Assembly: GCA_963281155.1 (NCBI GenBank)
Contig: CAUJLY010000004.1
Location: 2,232,001-2,296,000, forward strand
DNA length: 64,000 nucleotides
Origin: Rhabditophanes sp. KR3021
Lineage: Eukaryota; Nematoda; Chromadorea; Rhabditida; Alloionematidae
Reading direction: 5' to 3'
Numbering within the stretch: position 1 is the stretch's first letter; each line of letters starts with the position of its first letter. This document shows, piece after piece, positions 1 through 13,700 of the stretch. A model generated the notes under the pieces. That model saw only the letters and a list, made by a program, of their open reading frames with translations, was not told the DNA's origin and made no database searches. A program made the translations under genes and the position numbers.

Positions 1-1300
1 AACAAAGCATCCTGTTATCTTCTCGTTTCAAGTCTAATTTCTAAGTTATTTATGTCATCGCCTGTTAATTTTTGTTCCTTTTCAAATCTTTTCATTTTAT
101 TACTAATTTTGAATTCTTTTAATTTAAGATTGGTGTTAACAAAATTGAACGTTCTTTAGTTAATAATATTTGGCGTTATTTGTATTTTAATTAATAATTT
201 GCAACCTTATTTAATTTACGTTACTTAATTTATACTTTTGAACGTTAGTTAAAGTGCATAAGTTGTCACTGGAAGGTTCTTTTTAGAAAGGAAATGATCA
301 AAAATGAGATTTTGTGTACTGTCCCACTCGAAATGACCATCATTAATTTTGCTCCGACGCCACATCGTTTATTTTAAAGTTTGTTTTGTCGGAGAAGTAC
401 ATTGTATGAGGTTGCCCTTTTTAGTATAATATTTGTTATGCTGTTAGTGATGGTGTTCTTTTTATTTTATGCGGAGATGTATATTTATATATGTGTACGT
501 ATATTTGTTTCTTCTCTAAAATTTATTATTTCTTTTATCAGTCTTTCATTCCAAATAACAAAAAGGAACCCTCAGCCGTACTGGTCATCTTTTTGCACAC
601 ATATTCTTTGATATTCGCTGATGTTTGTTTGTTCCTTCTTCTTTACCCCCTAACTTTGTATATTTGGTGGTAGGTGTCTTGTTGTCTGTCACTAAAAATA
701 CAACTGACCGAACCACTAAAAATACCCACCACCCAGTGGTTTGTCCACCCGGCTGTTGAAAAGTCTCCCCTATCTTTGGTGGTACCCCTTTGTTTTGAAA
801 CATCGCAAACCGTTCGTACCAGGCACCAAAATACGAACCCAGTACTTTTCTTCTCCAAACAAGATCAGCTGATACGCGTTCAGTATTCTTTTTCAACTGT
901 CCACTCCCCTCTTATTTTATTATTATGATGATGCACATTTAATATCCGGCTACATTATGTGGGACTTTGTGTGATATATTTATTTTTATACCCTTATTTT
1001 ATTTATTCTATATATCTTTTTCGGGGTTATTTTCTTTCCAATTATTTTGCCGCGTTCTAAATAAAAGTACGGTACCCTACATTTTTATTTTAATAATACT
1101 TTCATTTGGCAATTCGTACTTCTACCGAACCTTATACTTTTCTTTCTTGAATCCATTTAACTTATCATTTTTTAAGGTAATGATAGTATAGTTATACTTC
1201 ACTCAATCTACTTATTTAATTTTACTCGTCTATTTGATAACTCAAAAAGCAATATTGCCAGTCCCGGGTTTTCACCACCCAAACTTTCCCTATTATTATT
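1..1300. other. Upstream region of hbl-1
   Basis: No supportable gene is seen. The stretch is AT-rich with a more GC-rich island at about 660-900, which contains a 12-nt direct repeat (CACTAAAAATAC near 690 and 714). It probably holds promoter or 5' UTR sequence of the hunchback-like gene that starts at 1301. Short open frames on both strands here have no recognisable content. Confidence 0.5.
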
Positions 1301-4175
1301 ATGTCACAATATGCAGTGAATACTCCAGATTCTAACAATTCTGTCCCAAACAACTGGAGCCAGAACTCCTTGGGCAGACATCACCTCTCAGTCCATACAC
1401 CTGTTCAAGTTTTCCCCAATAGCCAAGCTCATTTGTACAATGGCTCAGGATCCAAGATTTCACCTCCTTCTTCCACTACCTCTTCACTTCACTCTCCTGA
1501 AGCTATTACCATAAAGGAAGAGGTTCTTCAAAATAATAATCTGATTAACGTCAAAGATTCGATGGAAGGGATCGAAGAAAACGACTTGGAAGATTCGGAT
1601 AATGAAGAGGCGAGTTACATGGATGTTGATGACATTAAGCCAATTGCAAGTGATCTCCAATCGAGCCAAAACCAAAATATATTAAACAATTACTTAAATG
1701 GGTCCTTTAAAAACATGGACGCCAATCAAGTATTATCATCCCTTCACAATTCCTCAGTATCAGATGCAGATGCCTCCTCCTTACTATTGAACTTATCTCA
1801 AAGTTTGCAAGAAAGCAGCGACGTATCAAATAAAAATAATTATTTGCATATCACACATACATTAAATGAGCAAGTCACGCCTAATCAGCTCGTTGACACT
1901 TTGTCTGTGGCATCAAAAAAGGATGGTGTGACAGAGCAAGCTGCTATAACAAATGTTGAGGTCGTTGGTCATACCACAAATGGTTCATTTATTAGACCGC
2001 CGGGCTTAGGGCCCATGCCACTAACGGAAGCAAGTAGTAGCGGCAACTCGAAGGGAGTCGAACTTTTACAGTGTAGTTTGTGTGGATTCTCTTGTACTTC
2101 GAAGTTTCATTACAACTCTCATATGAATACTCATGGAGATCATCAATGCACGATGTGTGATTATACTTCGAGAACCGAAGGAAGATTAAGACGCCATATG
2201 AGAGACTCTCACACTATTGAGCAACAAATTGCTGCTGGTCTAGATGTCGATGCCCTTCAAGCGGTAGCTTCCTTAGACAACACAGCTGCTAGCACGCCAA
2301 CTCCAAATAATGGAATTTTCTTCGACACCAACAACTGTGAAGGTAATTTTGCATCCAGCATCTTGTCTCTAGTCGATGCTGCCAACAAAAGAAATTCCGA
2401 GTATAATGCTGGAATGGAAGTGACCTTAGATGGCCCTTCTGCTCTTGATCAATTTAGAAAATTTACAGACCAAACTATTAGCAATGGCTTTGCCATGAAC
2501 TTAGATCAATTATTACCTTCAACCTCTCAATTACCAAATAACTTGCCAAATAATCAAAACAGTATCCTTGATTCTTCTTCTTTTGGAGCAAAAGAATTGC
2601 TGAGAACTGGAAATGGTTCAAATAAAGACGCTTCAGCTGTCGTAGCCCCAGAACCACGCAGAACAGGCGGAAAAGCCAAATCCTACAAATGCAAGCAATG
2701 CAACCATGTCTCAACCTCAAAGAACGAAACCTGGGCCCATGCCGCAATTCACATCCCTGAAGGCAAACAACTAAAATGCAAAATGTGCGAATTCGTAACT
2801 GAATACAAACACCATCTCGAGTACCACGAAAGAAACCACGTAGGTTCCAAGCCATTTACCTGCTCGAAATGTGCATACTCATGCGTTAACAAGTCCATGC
2901 TGAACAGTCATATGAAATCCCACACAAACCATTATCACTTCAAATGTAATGATTGTACTTATGCTACTAAATATTGCCATTCCTTAAAACTCCATCTTCG
3001 CAAGTATAATCACAAGAGAAAGTGTGATGGGACAGGACCTGATATGGATATGGATAATATGGGAGATTCGCCATCCTCTGCTGATCTCCAAAGAACTTTC
3101 AACGACTCATTTACCTCGATTGCGGATAATGCTCTATCTGCCGTGTCAGCGGCTCTTGTCAACTCCACACCTTCTCTAACAACTTCAATTGCATCCAGCT
3201 TTATGTTGCCAAGCATGTTGAATGGTCAAAATAATAATTTACTTATGAACAGTCAACTTGATCAAATGGCTCATTTACTCAGATTAAATGGTTTAAATTC
3301 TATGAATACGCCAGCACCACCCATGGAAATGATTCCTGGATGCAAAATGTGTGAATACCAACCTACTTCATCTGAAGATTCAATGAAACATGGAATTCAA
3401 CATTTATTAGCCAACCAACAAATTCACTCTCAAAACCAAATGTCTTTCAGTCAAATCCAGACACAACCTATTGGCAGTTTGAGTGTAAGAGTTGAGGGAA
3501 TGGAGATCAACGAAAGACCTACGAGATATGGGAGCATTGGAGATGAAGAAAATATGTCTAGGTCACCGGATGCTGCTTCAGCTTCAGGAGAATCTACCAT
3601 CTCACCACCAAACTCTGCTAAACTTTCCTCCGAGGATACAGTTGATTCTGCTAATAGTTCTCTTGTCGATGGACAAGGCGGTCGCCAGAGAAAGGCTAAG
3701 GGCTTGAAGTTGGATGAAATTTCTCAAAGACTTCAGGGCAAATCACCTTCTGAGGGTGATGGTTCAGGGGATGAGGAATGTTATCGTGAAATGAAGAATC
3801 AACAAACGGCTGTTCTTCACCATCCGATTCCACAATTGCCTCCACTTTCTATGCAAAGTCAAAATATGTCTAGAGAGCCTTTGAATATCTCACCACAAGA
3901 GCTTCTTGCTCGTTTGACTAGTCTTCAGGTAAATAGAACATTAATAAGAATTAATTAACAATATATAATTTTAGGAAAACACAACAACCGCCATTCCTGA
4001 GCAATACAACTATGCTTGTGTTCATTGCAAGATGGCATTTGCCGATCCAGCACTATACCACATCCACAGAGGATACCATGGCTATGAAAATCCCTTCAAT
4101 TGCAATAGATGTGGATACTCATGCAACGACTCGTTGTCCTTCAACATGCACTTGCTCCAAGGGAAACACGATTAA
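1301..4175 (+). CDS. hbl-1: Hunchback-like C2H2 zinc-finger transcription factor (HBL-1)
   Basis: Exons 1301-3928 and 3975-4175 (46-nt GT-AG intron, phase 0) give about 942 aa. It is a nuclear DNA-binding regulator of developmental timing in nematodes. Two N-terminal fingers lie at about residues 258-304 and four tandem central fingers at about 464-573. A degenerate finger (CKMCEYQ) is near 681. The second exon encodes a C-terminal pair at about 890-940 (YACVHC and FNCNRC), the arrangement typical of Hunchback/Ikaros dimerisation fingers. The rest is Ser/Asn-rich and probably disordered. An IKEE motif near residue 71 fits a SUMOylation consensus. Without splicing the frame stops at 3958 and loses the last two fingers. 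A further upstream non-coding exon cannot be excluded. The family call is secure; one-to-one orthology with C. elegans hbl-1 is inferred. Confidence 0.92.
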
Positions 4176-4404
4176 TTTTAAGCAAGATTTTATATTTTAC
4201 CATTTTATTCTTTATATTTGCTCTTTCATTATTTGAACTCTCTCCTTCAACAAATTTTAACTGCTCGAGCGGTCGTTTCTGGTGAACTACATGTACAGAA
4301 AACTCTTTTTATTCCACGATTCAACGTAATTGAACACAAAAACGTCTCTAATTTTATTAACCTCCAACTGTATACTCTCACTCTTTTTATTCAATCAATC
4401 TTTA

Positions 4405-4412
4405 CTCAGGGA
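4405..4412 (+). promoter_or_regulatory. lin-4/miR-125 seed-match site in hbl-1 3' UTR
   Basis: The octamer CTCAGGGA is a perfect complement to positions 1-8 of the lin-4/miR-125 family. It lies 230 nt after the hbl-1 stop and upstream of the polyadenylation signal at 4624. In C. elegans hbl-1 is a known heterochronic microRNA target. No let-7 seed match (CTACCTC) is present between the stop and the poly(A) signal. Confidence 0.6.
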
Positions 4413-4623
4413 AATCAGGATATGGATCAAGTGTTTACTAGATTTATTCCTGTGTCTTTTTATTATTATATAAATATTAATTAATTGCAATATCTTATTC
4501 TTTATTATTTCCATGGATATATCATTTTATTATTTTCCTTTAATTGTATAACTAAATAACCTTTCAACAAGGTTCATAATTAATTAATGCTTCTTTTGTC
4601 TTCATTCTTGTGTTTTTTAAATG

Positions 4624-4629
4624 AATAAA
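4624..4629 (+). terminator. Polyadenylation signal of hbl-1
   Basis: AATAAA lies about 450 nt after the stop in the AT-rich 3' UTR. It is followed by T-rich sequence and faces the convergent cubilin 3' end. No other canonical signal was seen between 4176 and 4630. Confidence 0.6.
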
Positions 4630-4722
4630 GATATTTTAAATTTATTTTCATTTATAATTGTCTAAAGGCAGTCATCAAATAATTTAAATATGTGTTTAAA
4701 GAAACAATTCTTAGTTACCATT

Positions 4723-4728
4723 TTTATT
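4723..4728 (-). terminator. Polyadenylation signal of the cubilin gene
   Basis: TTTATT on the plus strand reads AATAAA on the minus strand, about 33 nt after the cubilin stop at 4761. About 93 nt separate it from the convergent hbl-1 signal. Confidence 0.6.
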
Positions 4729-4760
4729 AAATTATCAAAAAGGAATAAGCATCAAAGTAA

Positions 4761-7700
4761 TTATATATGAGGACGAAGAGTACTTTCACATTTCCAGTAC
4801 ATTTCAACAACATTAGTATTTCCAAACTCAGTATCACCAACAAATTCCTTATACTCAACAACAAATTTATCACCAACGTTTAACTGATATTCCTTAGGTG
4901 AATATAATTTGCAAGGAACATTCAAAAGTCTTGCAGTTGGATCTAAACTACTTCCAGGATGATCAGATGATATGTATTCAGAAGTGGATGTATGAATACT
5001 GAATACTTGATTAGTTATCTCACTGCATTTAGGATGTGAAGCATTGACACCTAGATCTAATTCCGTTAAGACGAGCTTACATTGATTTCCTCTTGGTAAT
5101 TTAACAGTCCAACGCATTTTGACAGTTTTATTAAGATGAATTGGTTTGAAATTTGAAATTGCGCCATGGGTATCATGAATAGGTTTGAAGTCGTATAAAA
5201 TAAAGTTTCTAGTAACTAATGGCTTTGCAACAAAATAAGTCAAATCATATCCAACAGCTTGAGTGGTTGAGTCTGTTTTAAATATTAAACTAACATTTTC
5301 ACTTCCTGTCAAATAAGGCCTTGGCAAAAGTAGATCACATCGTCTTGACGTATAATTAGCTGCATGATCAACTAATTCTAGGTAATCATATCTACATTTA
5401 TCTCCATTATAAAATGGCACTGCTTGGCCTGTTTTGTTTTTCGAAGAATGGAAAACTTGGATTCTATATCTATTGTAAATTGCTCCTCTATATCGCAGGG
5501 ATTCTTTTAAATTTGAGTTCATTGAAAAGGATGAACGCTCCAAACTAAAAGTTCTGAATACAAATAGTATTTTGTAGTCTTTCATTTGATTGTCAGCTGC
5601 TGTAAATTTAGTAATACACATTGCATTGTGGCCGTATGGTTTTGGGTAATTTGGGGAAGTTAATCTCGAAGATGGATATTCTAAAAATGAGTTGTCTATT
5701 TCAATCGTCCTATTGCAGGATCCTAATTCGTGGTATTTTATTTCTATAACGTCATTGTCTCCTTCTAATAAATTGTGAGAAAGAGTTAATTGAACAACTG
5801 GTGTATTTGAAATGAAATATGGGGGTCTTTCAGACCCACAATATTTAAATGATCTTTTATCACCTTCGTTGGTTGCACAAGATGGATGACTGCATTCTAC
5901 TATATTTCCAGCATCACTGATTTCTAGATATTCATCCGTACAAGCTGTAGTTTTAGAAAGTACCTTGAATTTATGAAAGTGAATTTCCATTGGTGCATTA
6001 TTTTGAGTATACAAATAATACCTGCAGCGAAGATGCTTGTTAAGCGTTGTAATAATCTTGTTTGGTCTATTAAAAAGCAAAGTTTGCATATCAGGTCCTG
6101 CCAAGTAAGTACCTCCACAATCAGGATCAACTGCTGAATATTCGATTTTAAAGCCAGTAGTATAGGATGGATGTTCTGAATGGAAATAAACATACGCTTT
6201 TCTATGGGATGAAACGAATGAAATTGTGAACGCATTTTCATCAGGACCATAATCACAGAGCATCTCAGCCATCATAGGCGAAACATTCTTTTCTCCATCA
6301 AATATAGTAAGATAATCAACACATTTAAGAGTTCCCGAATTCTTCGGAGGTAAATCAAAGTCACTAATCTTGATTTTAATGACTTTATCCTGAGGAGCTC
6401 GTAAATTCCACCCACAATTTAAATTATTTAGGTTGAATGAAGTAACACTCGTAGGAGACGGGGCTGTAAACGTTTGCACTTGGTCAGTAACATTCAAAGT
6501 TCCTCCACATCCTGCAATTTGGTTTAAAGTATTAATGATTATTTTGTGAGTTTAAATTATGTTTATTATCACAAATACATCCTCAATGTTAATGGCAATC
6601 GTGTGCTCTCCACGAAGGAAGAAGTAATCGAGGAAATCAAGAACACAAAGAAGCAAGATCGTTCTAAGTATCAAACAATGTTGTTAAGATAAAGGTACCT
6701 ACAAAAAAATTGGGTGGGAGCTTAGAATACATATTGACTGAGCACTTTGGCAGTCAAATTAAGGATGTCGACCATGGGAAGTGTACAATTGAGGATGTAT
6801 ACATACTTTCACATGCTAATGAAAATTGATCAGCCGACTTTTAGCTGAGAAAATGTCTGAGTTAAAGATGTTATCCCTACTATACTTTGGTCTACTTATC
6901 TTTAAGAGGCTATTAAATATATTTTTTCTTTTTAATTTACCTGCTTCTGGCCCAATAGTTTCAACTATATAAAATTGGAAACCTTTGTGAACTTTTGTTT
7001 GATCGGAGTGGAATTTAATTACCATTGAATTATTGGTTGAGTATATCAATCTTTTATCTTGGATACTTCCACATAGTTTACCTAAACTATAACTGGTGTC
7101 AGTTTCAGGGCCATCAAATATTTCAGTATAATCAAATAGACATCTCTGAGAAGCTTCAACGTCAAAAGACATTACTTGAACCACTAAAACAGTATTTGGC
7201 TTGGACGTGATATTTACAATGCATTCTAAATTATTATGATATAATAAAGGATAACCAGGACTCTGGACAGTAACAGTAACAGCCCCAGCATATTCAGCTG
7301 TAGAAATATTGTACGAACAAACTTGTTTAGCGAAGTCCATTTTAAAGCCTCTATGTTTTTTGTTTTCGTTTTTGGGGATTTTGAAGAATGATTTATGACT
7401 AACGAATTTGACACCGATGTCTTTGGATACTGACAAAGGAGTATTGTTATAAAGGTTAGGATCTGCTCCACACCACGATCTTAATATTCTTTTACTTGCA
7501 ACGTCAAAGACCTCTACATAATCAGATTGACAAGCACTTTTATTCATAAAATTTTGAGGTCTATAAGCAAATGCACTGATCTTGTGTTCTGGATTGTAAA
7601 AGTCTATATCAGTCATTCGCAAAAATAATCCACCACTCATGTAATCCCGGATACTGCCATTTTTGCTTGTTTTATTCGTAGAAATATAATAAATACATTC

Positions 7701-10700
7701 CATATCTTCATTCGGATAACTACTAGGATAATGCGGCGAATAAATAGATCCGAAATCGCCATCAAATATCCCACCACACCTAGCCTTCCATTCAATTTTA
7801 AAACCTTTTCCAGTCGACTTGGAATCACTAGTGAAGTTCAATCTAATTGAATTATCAGTTGATAAAATTGTTTCTGGCAATTTTGAAGAACCACACAAGT
7901 TATGGATATTCTTTTGATATCTAGACGCAATGTCCCAGAAACCAACTGTGTCATTGAAAAATTCAGGGATATCATGTTCTAAATCTTCTTCAATTTGTAA
8001 TTTATCCTTTTCACAATTTTCTGACCCTTGAACATCGAATAGGATGAAATTTATTTGTATCAAATAGCCTTTGGGGACACGAATATCCCATAAGCAAGTA
8101 ATCAAATTAGGATAGTCATTTGGGAAGCCTGGACTATTTATGGTTCCATTCATGCCGAAGAAATGATAACCGCATTGTTCATCTTCCTTTACGTATTCGT
8201 ATTCTAGTCTAAATTGCCTGTTTTTGGCTTCACTAGGATGTAAAAGCCAAGTAATTGTTAATTCTCTGCCTTGCGATGTAAGTGAATAAAGTTCTTTCTT
8301 CAAAAATTCATAATTTGTGCAGTATTTAGCTATAGTTGCATCAAAGTGCGTCTGATCTATTTTTAATTGTCCGAAAGTGCAATTGAAATTTGAATGCAGA
8401 GTCAGATTAAGTATTTTAATTTTTATAACATGATTTTCAGGAGCTAGTAGGGACCATATGCAGGCTGAAATGATAACAATTAAATGCAAGTGCTATTTGA
8501 TTTTAAATATTTTTATGTTTATTAGAATAAAATGTTGTTCTAAGAAGATTTTAATCGGAAGAGCGCTTTTTAATTGACGTTTAATTTAGCTTCGTAATTA
8601 AAAGACACATTTATACTCGATTTCATAAATATAAGATGAGACGTCCAGATAATTATGCCAACGGCTATGGAAGCTCTCAAGAAAAGTCTGCGACTGAGAA
8701 TAGTATCCTGCTAATAAGAAGTGTCACAATAAGGCGAGAAGTTGTTGCAGAAGGTAAGTTGCAACTCACCAAATATAATAATCAATCTTGCAGACGTGGA
8801 ACTACTGAGTCAAGCCTTGTCGAGAATCTCTACTTTGGAAGCACCAGAATTGACTTTACAAGGAGAGTATCTTTTGGTAGTTGAAGATGTAAAAGATATC
8901 TTGGAGAAGAATGATTACGGTACACTTAAAAGTGATCTTCATGGTGATGCTAAGAAATATCACAACCGTTTCTTTGAAATGGTTCGAGAGTATGGAGTTC
9001 CGATAAACAAACAGGAGGAAGTTTTTTTGGACCTTCGTGTAAAATTGATTGTTTTCTGAATCATAATTCCCCTGGTCAAATTTCAGTCTAGATCGTCAAC
9101 TTAAGTATGTATTTCTTTTTAGAAACTTATGGAGTTTGTTATATTTCCCTATCCTGAGACTCTCAGCATGTTAGGAGACTATCTTTAGCAATGCCTGTTG
9201 GGTGAGCATGAAACTTACACATGCAACCTATTCCTAATCCAAATAGTGGAACTCCCATTGTAAAAGGTTTTAAGCACAAATGTGAAAGCTGCCCCAGAAC
9301 ATTCAATGAGTTTAGTCTATTTTCAAATCATTTAAAGAAAAGAAAATGCGTTGAGAAATGGAATTGCCAAGAATTTTGAGGAAGAAACGAAGTTATCCCG
9401 TGTTCAATTGTGACTAAAGATTAAGAAGGAACTCAAGAATGCAAAATCCCGCAATGGCATCATGAGTGAACAATCTTGTTATGTCTTGTTAGATACACCT
9501 TCTCATCTGAATGTTAAGGAGTTAATCTTTGATTAATTTATGAGATTAATCTTTTATTGTGATCTGTCTGGTAACGTCAAGAAGAGATTCAAAGAACATA
9601 TGAATGATGCTAAATGTCTCTACTCCAGATTCATTCTCTTGAATAAAAGGATACAATGATATCTAAATAATAAGAGAAAGATGGGGGCTGTCCACACTGA
9701 CAACACGTCTTCAAATGAATCATTTGCTTTGGAATACTCAGTCATAATAGACTGTCAAACAGTGATTCTTCTGGTCAGCCTAATGGTGTAATGTTCAAGA
9801 AACATCCCACTATCGTAAAGAGAATCTCAGATATTGTTCTCAATAACATGCATGAAAACTTAAGAATATTATCGAATAATATGTCTACTTTTAATCCTTT
9901 TAATAAACGTCTGATTTCTTTATCCATGATTTTTTTAAAATTACCCTAAAATTAAAATAAAATTAGATAAGGTCATCAAAGTTATCAAAAAAGCAGTTCC
10001 TTTCGTACTTACACTAGATGTATTCGCATAAGAAGGGGATTGAATAATGCCTTGAGGGGCCGTGACAATTCCACCACATTGTTTGAATCGAACATGCAAA
10101 GCGAAATGAGACGGATCTTGTTTTTTGAAGAAAGTTCTTGTTATTTGGTTGTTGTAAAGATATAAATCGACCGATTTGCCGAAGATTCCATACACGAATG
10201 TACTTTGATTCATATGAGTGCCTGTACATACTATTTTGTCGTAAGTTCGTTCTAATAAGGAAGTGGACTCTATTTGCAGATAATTTTCGTTTGTATTGCA
10301 ATAAAGTTCTTTAGGATTTCCCACACTAAAGTTAGTAAAGAATAATAATATAGTTTCATCCTCGTGAGGTCTGTCAATTTTAATATGACAAAATTGGCTG
10401 GTATAGGCATCGGAGCCATTAATTGGGTTTTTATTAATCATGATTGATGTGTCACTGTTAATATAATGCATACAATGATGTGGATCGAATTCTTTTGCTA
10501 CTTTTGTGTAAGTAATGTGGAAAGGTTGAGTATATTCAAATGTCCTGTTTAGAGTTTGTATGTCAATAACAGCCTGTTCTTCGTTTAATTTGAATTTGTC
10601 CGAATAAATGACAGTTACAATATCAGCTGTAGAAATGAAGGTTCGCTTATTTGTACAGAAAGGTTCTCGAATGTTTAGAAGACTTAGTTTGTTTTTCACA

Positions 10701-13700
10701 TATCCATTGTGGACTTGGATTTCTGGGTAACATCTTTGTTTAGCAATGGATGCGTCAGGATTAGGCAGATGCCTTTCTTTATACTCATCGGTTTCGTCTA
10801 CAAATTGTAATTGCAAAATGTAACGTGAAGATGGACCCGCTTTAAATGTCCATTTCCGATCAAAACCTCTTAATAATCGTCGAGGATATCCAGCAGGATA
10901 AATCTTCCCAGAATCGTCGGTAATCTCGTTTTCATAGCTTAGTTCCATTGCTTTAAATTCAACTGAAAATCCACATCCGTGTACTGCACAGAACGTTGCC
11001 AGTCCAGTTTGAGTGGTCAAATCATTTGTGTATCTTAGATAAACAAAACTATCGGCACTGTTAATAATAGATTCTTCTAATCCTCTCATTTTACAAATCT
11101 CATTATGAATGATGTCTCCATGTTTATTATGACTTCTGATAGTAAGGTTACCTAATGAACAATCAGTCTTCAAGTTAAATTGTAATTGCAATATCTCCCC
11201 AACAACTGTATATCCCGGCGGAGCCGAAATTGTCCATTCACAATCATATCTCTTCAGTTTGATTGAATTATAATCTGGTGATTTCAGAATATAATTTGTC
11301 CCAGGTGTTAATAAAACAGAACCACCTGATAAATAATTAAAGTGTTAGAGGCTTGGCAAGCTACAGGATGTACATTATTAATATTTAGATATCCCACCAA
11401 TGGTTAGATATACGTGTAGGGAATAAGGTTTAATTAATATTAATGTAATAATTGTTTTATATTTTTTTAATAATTTACTTAGTGTAAGTAGGTGCTATAA
11501 CTTTTCAGAGAAGGTCCGAAAAGAATACTCCAAAGGTGTTTAAGACTTTCTACTTTCATCTTTACTAATAAATTGCATATATTAAACGTTTTTTGTACTT
11601 TGTCATTCAAAATACGATATTAGCTGAAATCTACTTTGCGTGTGATGGTTTTAAATAAAGTTTTAATTCCTTTTTAGTCGCAACAACATCACAATCTTAT
11701 TTGGATTTCTATTAAACTATGAAAGAAAGCCGGTACTAAGGAAGTTACAAGTACTACTGCTCGCCTATTGCGTTAAAAACTCAGTCGATCTCGTTTAGAG
11801 CCAACGCCAAAGAAAGCATGTAAAAATGGTGGCAGGGAAGGTATGTTTAGAAACATCATCTATTACTATTTTCTTTTATAACAAGGTGAGACAAATGGTA
11901 ATGTCACTCTTGTAGATAGAAACCATTTATTCATCAATCCTTAAATTACATAACGTGGATTGAAGGTTGCTGAACCTGCCAAAAAGCATGTTTTATATGT
12001 AGGTGAGTCTGCTTATATTGAAAAAAGAATGTCTCATCATGTAGCTTATTATGAGAAAGCTGTTAAGTCGGAGTTCTTAGTTGGTAACAAGGAAAAGACT
12101 ATGCTCAAAATCTTTCGTGATTGCAAAGAAATCATTGCGATAAAGATGACTTATGCCTCAAAGAAACATGGGGAGACTGTCGAAGCAATTCTAATTGACT
12201 AATGCATAGATGAAGTAGCAAGTAGTGACTCAGGAAAACCCTCCTATGAAATAGTCACTTTGATGTTCCTGAAGAGAACAATGAAGTTGCTCTTTCGAGA
12301 CATTTTAGACGCTGGTGGACGTTCCTTCTTAAGCCTAAAGATTGAAATTGAAGAGCAAACTATTGAATTTGATACCATGTCATTTTTCTTCCATTTTTAT
12401 TTAATAAATTTTTCCTTCTGAAATTTATTGACTCACCTAAAAATAAAAATATTAGTTAGAGTAGGAAGGGCTTTGCTTACCACAATCAGCAATTTCGTAA
12501 GTTGCATTAAAACCAACTGAATTTATGAAAGAATCGGTAATATACTTGACATATAAGTAGTTTGACTTTGAAAATATCGACGGAGGAGCAATATGACTGC
12601 AATATCTTCCAATTAGCTCACTTTTATCCGATGGTCCGTCGAAGACCTCAATGTAATCTGTGTTGCAAATTTCTGTACCATCTAATTTGAAACTGGTTGG
12701 ATCAAATGTAAACATCAATCGGTGACCCAAAGGAGCTTTCATCCGATAAAGGCATTCAACTGAATTTGGAGTATAATTTGGAAAGGAAGGAGAAGTTATA
12801 TATTTCTTAGGTTGGAATTCATCAACAAACAAATCAAGTTGTCTATATGCATTAATTTTCTCAGCAATTGTCAACTTAAATCCACTTCCAGTGCCCTCGG
12901 CATTTGTTACAAAAGTAATACGAGTACGTCCCATATCAAGAGTGATGTTTTCAATATCCTTTTTACACATCATTCTCTCGAATCTATTTGAATATAAGCT
13001 ACTGCTTTCTGAATCATAGTCATGTAAATATGAAGTTGGCTTATCACTTGTTAGTTTCAAGCCACCGATACTTAAATAATCTCCTTCGCAATTTCCACGT
13101 TCATCTGTGTTTAGACTTACTTCATCCACAAACACAGTTAATTGTCTGTTTGAAGTTACATAAATTTCCCAAGCACAAGTTAAATTTGGAGGATACGCAT
13201 GGGGATAGTAAGGACTGGTTAGAATTTCATTCAAATGCTCATTTTCTTTAGTATAAATGAAATTAGATTCGCAAATCAAAGAATAATCAAGAGTAAAACC
13301 TCTGCCATTTCTACTCGAATCAGTAACAAAATAAATATAAAATACACTTCCATGTGTATATTGTATTGTCTCTGCGGAATAAGAACTTCCGCAAAATCTT
13401 TTTTCTCCATAAGTTTTCATAGGAATAAAAGTGCTGTTAGGAATATCATAGCTGGAAATATACAAATAATCAAATTTACAATCAGTACTACTTTCAATGT
13501 CTAAGAATTTGATATCTAATTTCAATCCAGTAAATAAAGGAATCTTTATAGCCCATTTACATTTTTGAAGAGATTTATAATTTCCAACTTCATCGACCTG
13601 ATTCTTAAGTGTTTGGACTTCCCACGTTGCATTTAGGATTTGGCCACAATTAAAATCACTCGTACTTAAGGCGTTTTCTTCTTTTGAGTTTTCTTGATGA

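Noticed and set aside
585..896. 103-codon minus-strand frame upstream of hbl-1
   Set aside because: No recognisable motif, no splice partner, mixed composition; likely chance in a GC-richer island.
4366..4376. AACCTCCAACTGTAT as a let-7 site in the hbl-1 3' UTR
   Set aside because: It shares letters with the let-7 complement but lacks the contiguous seed match CTACCTC and has the wrong order.
8636..9059. An independent host gene nested in the cubilin intron
   Set aside because: The downstream sequence matches other copies of the GIY-YIG element family, so it is treated as the 5' part of element copy A.
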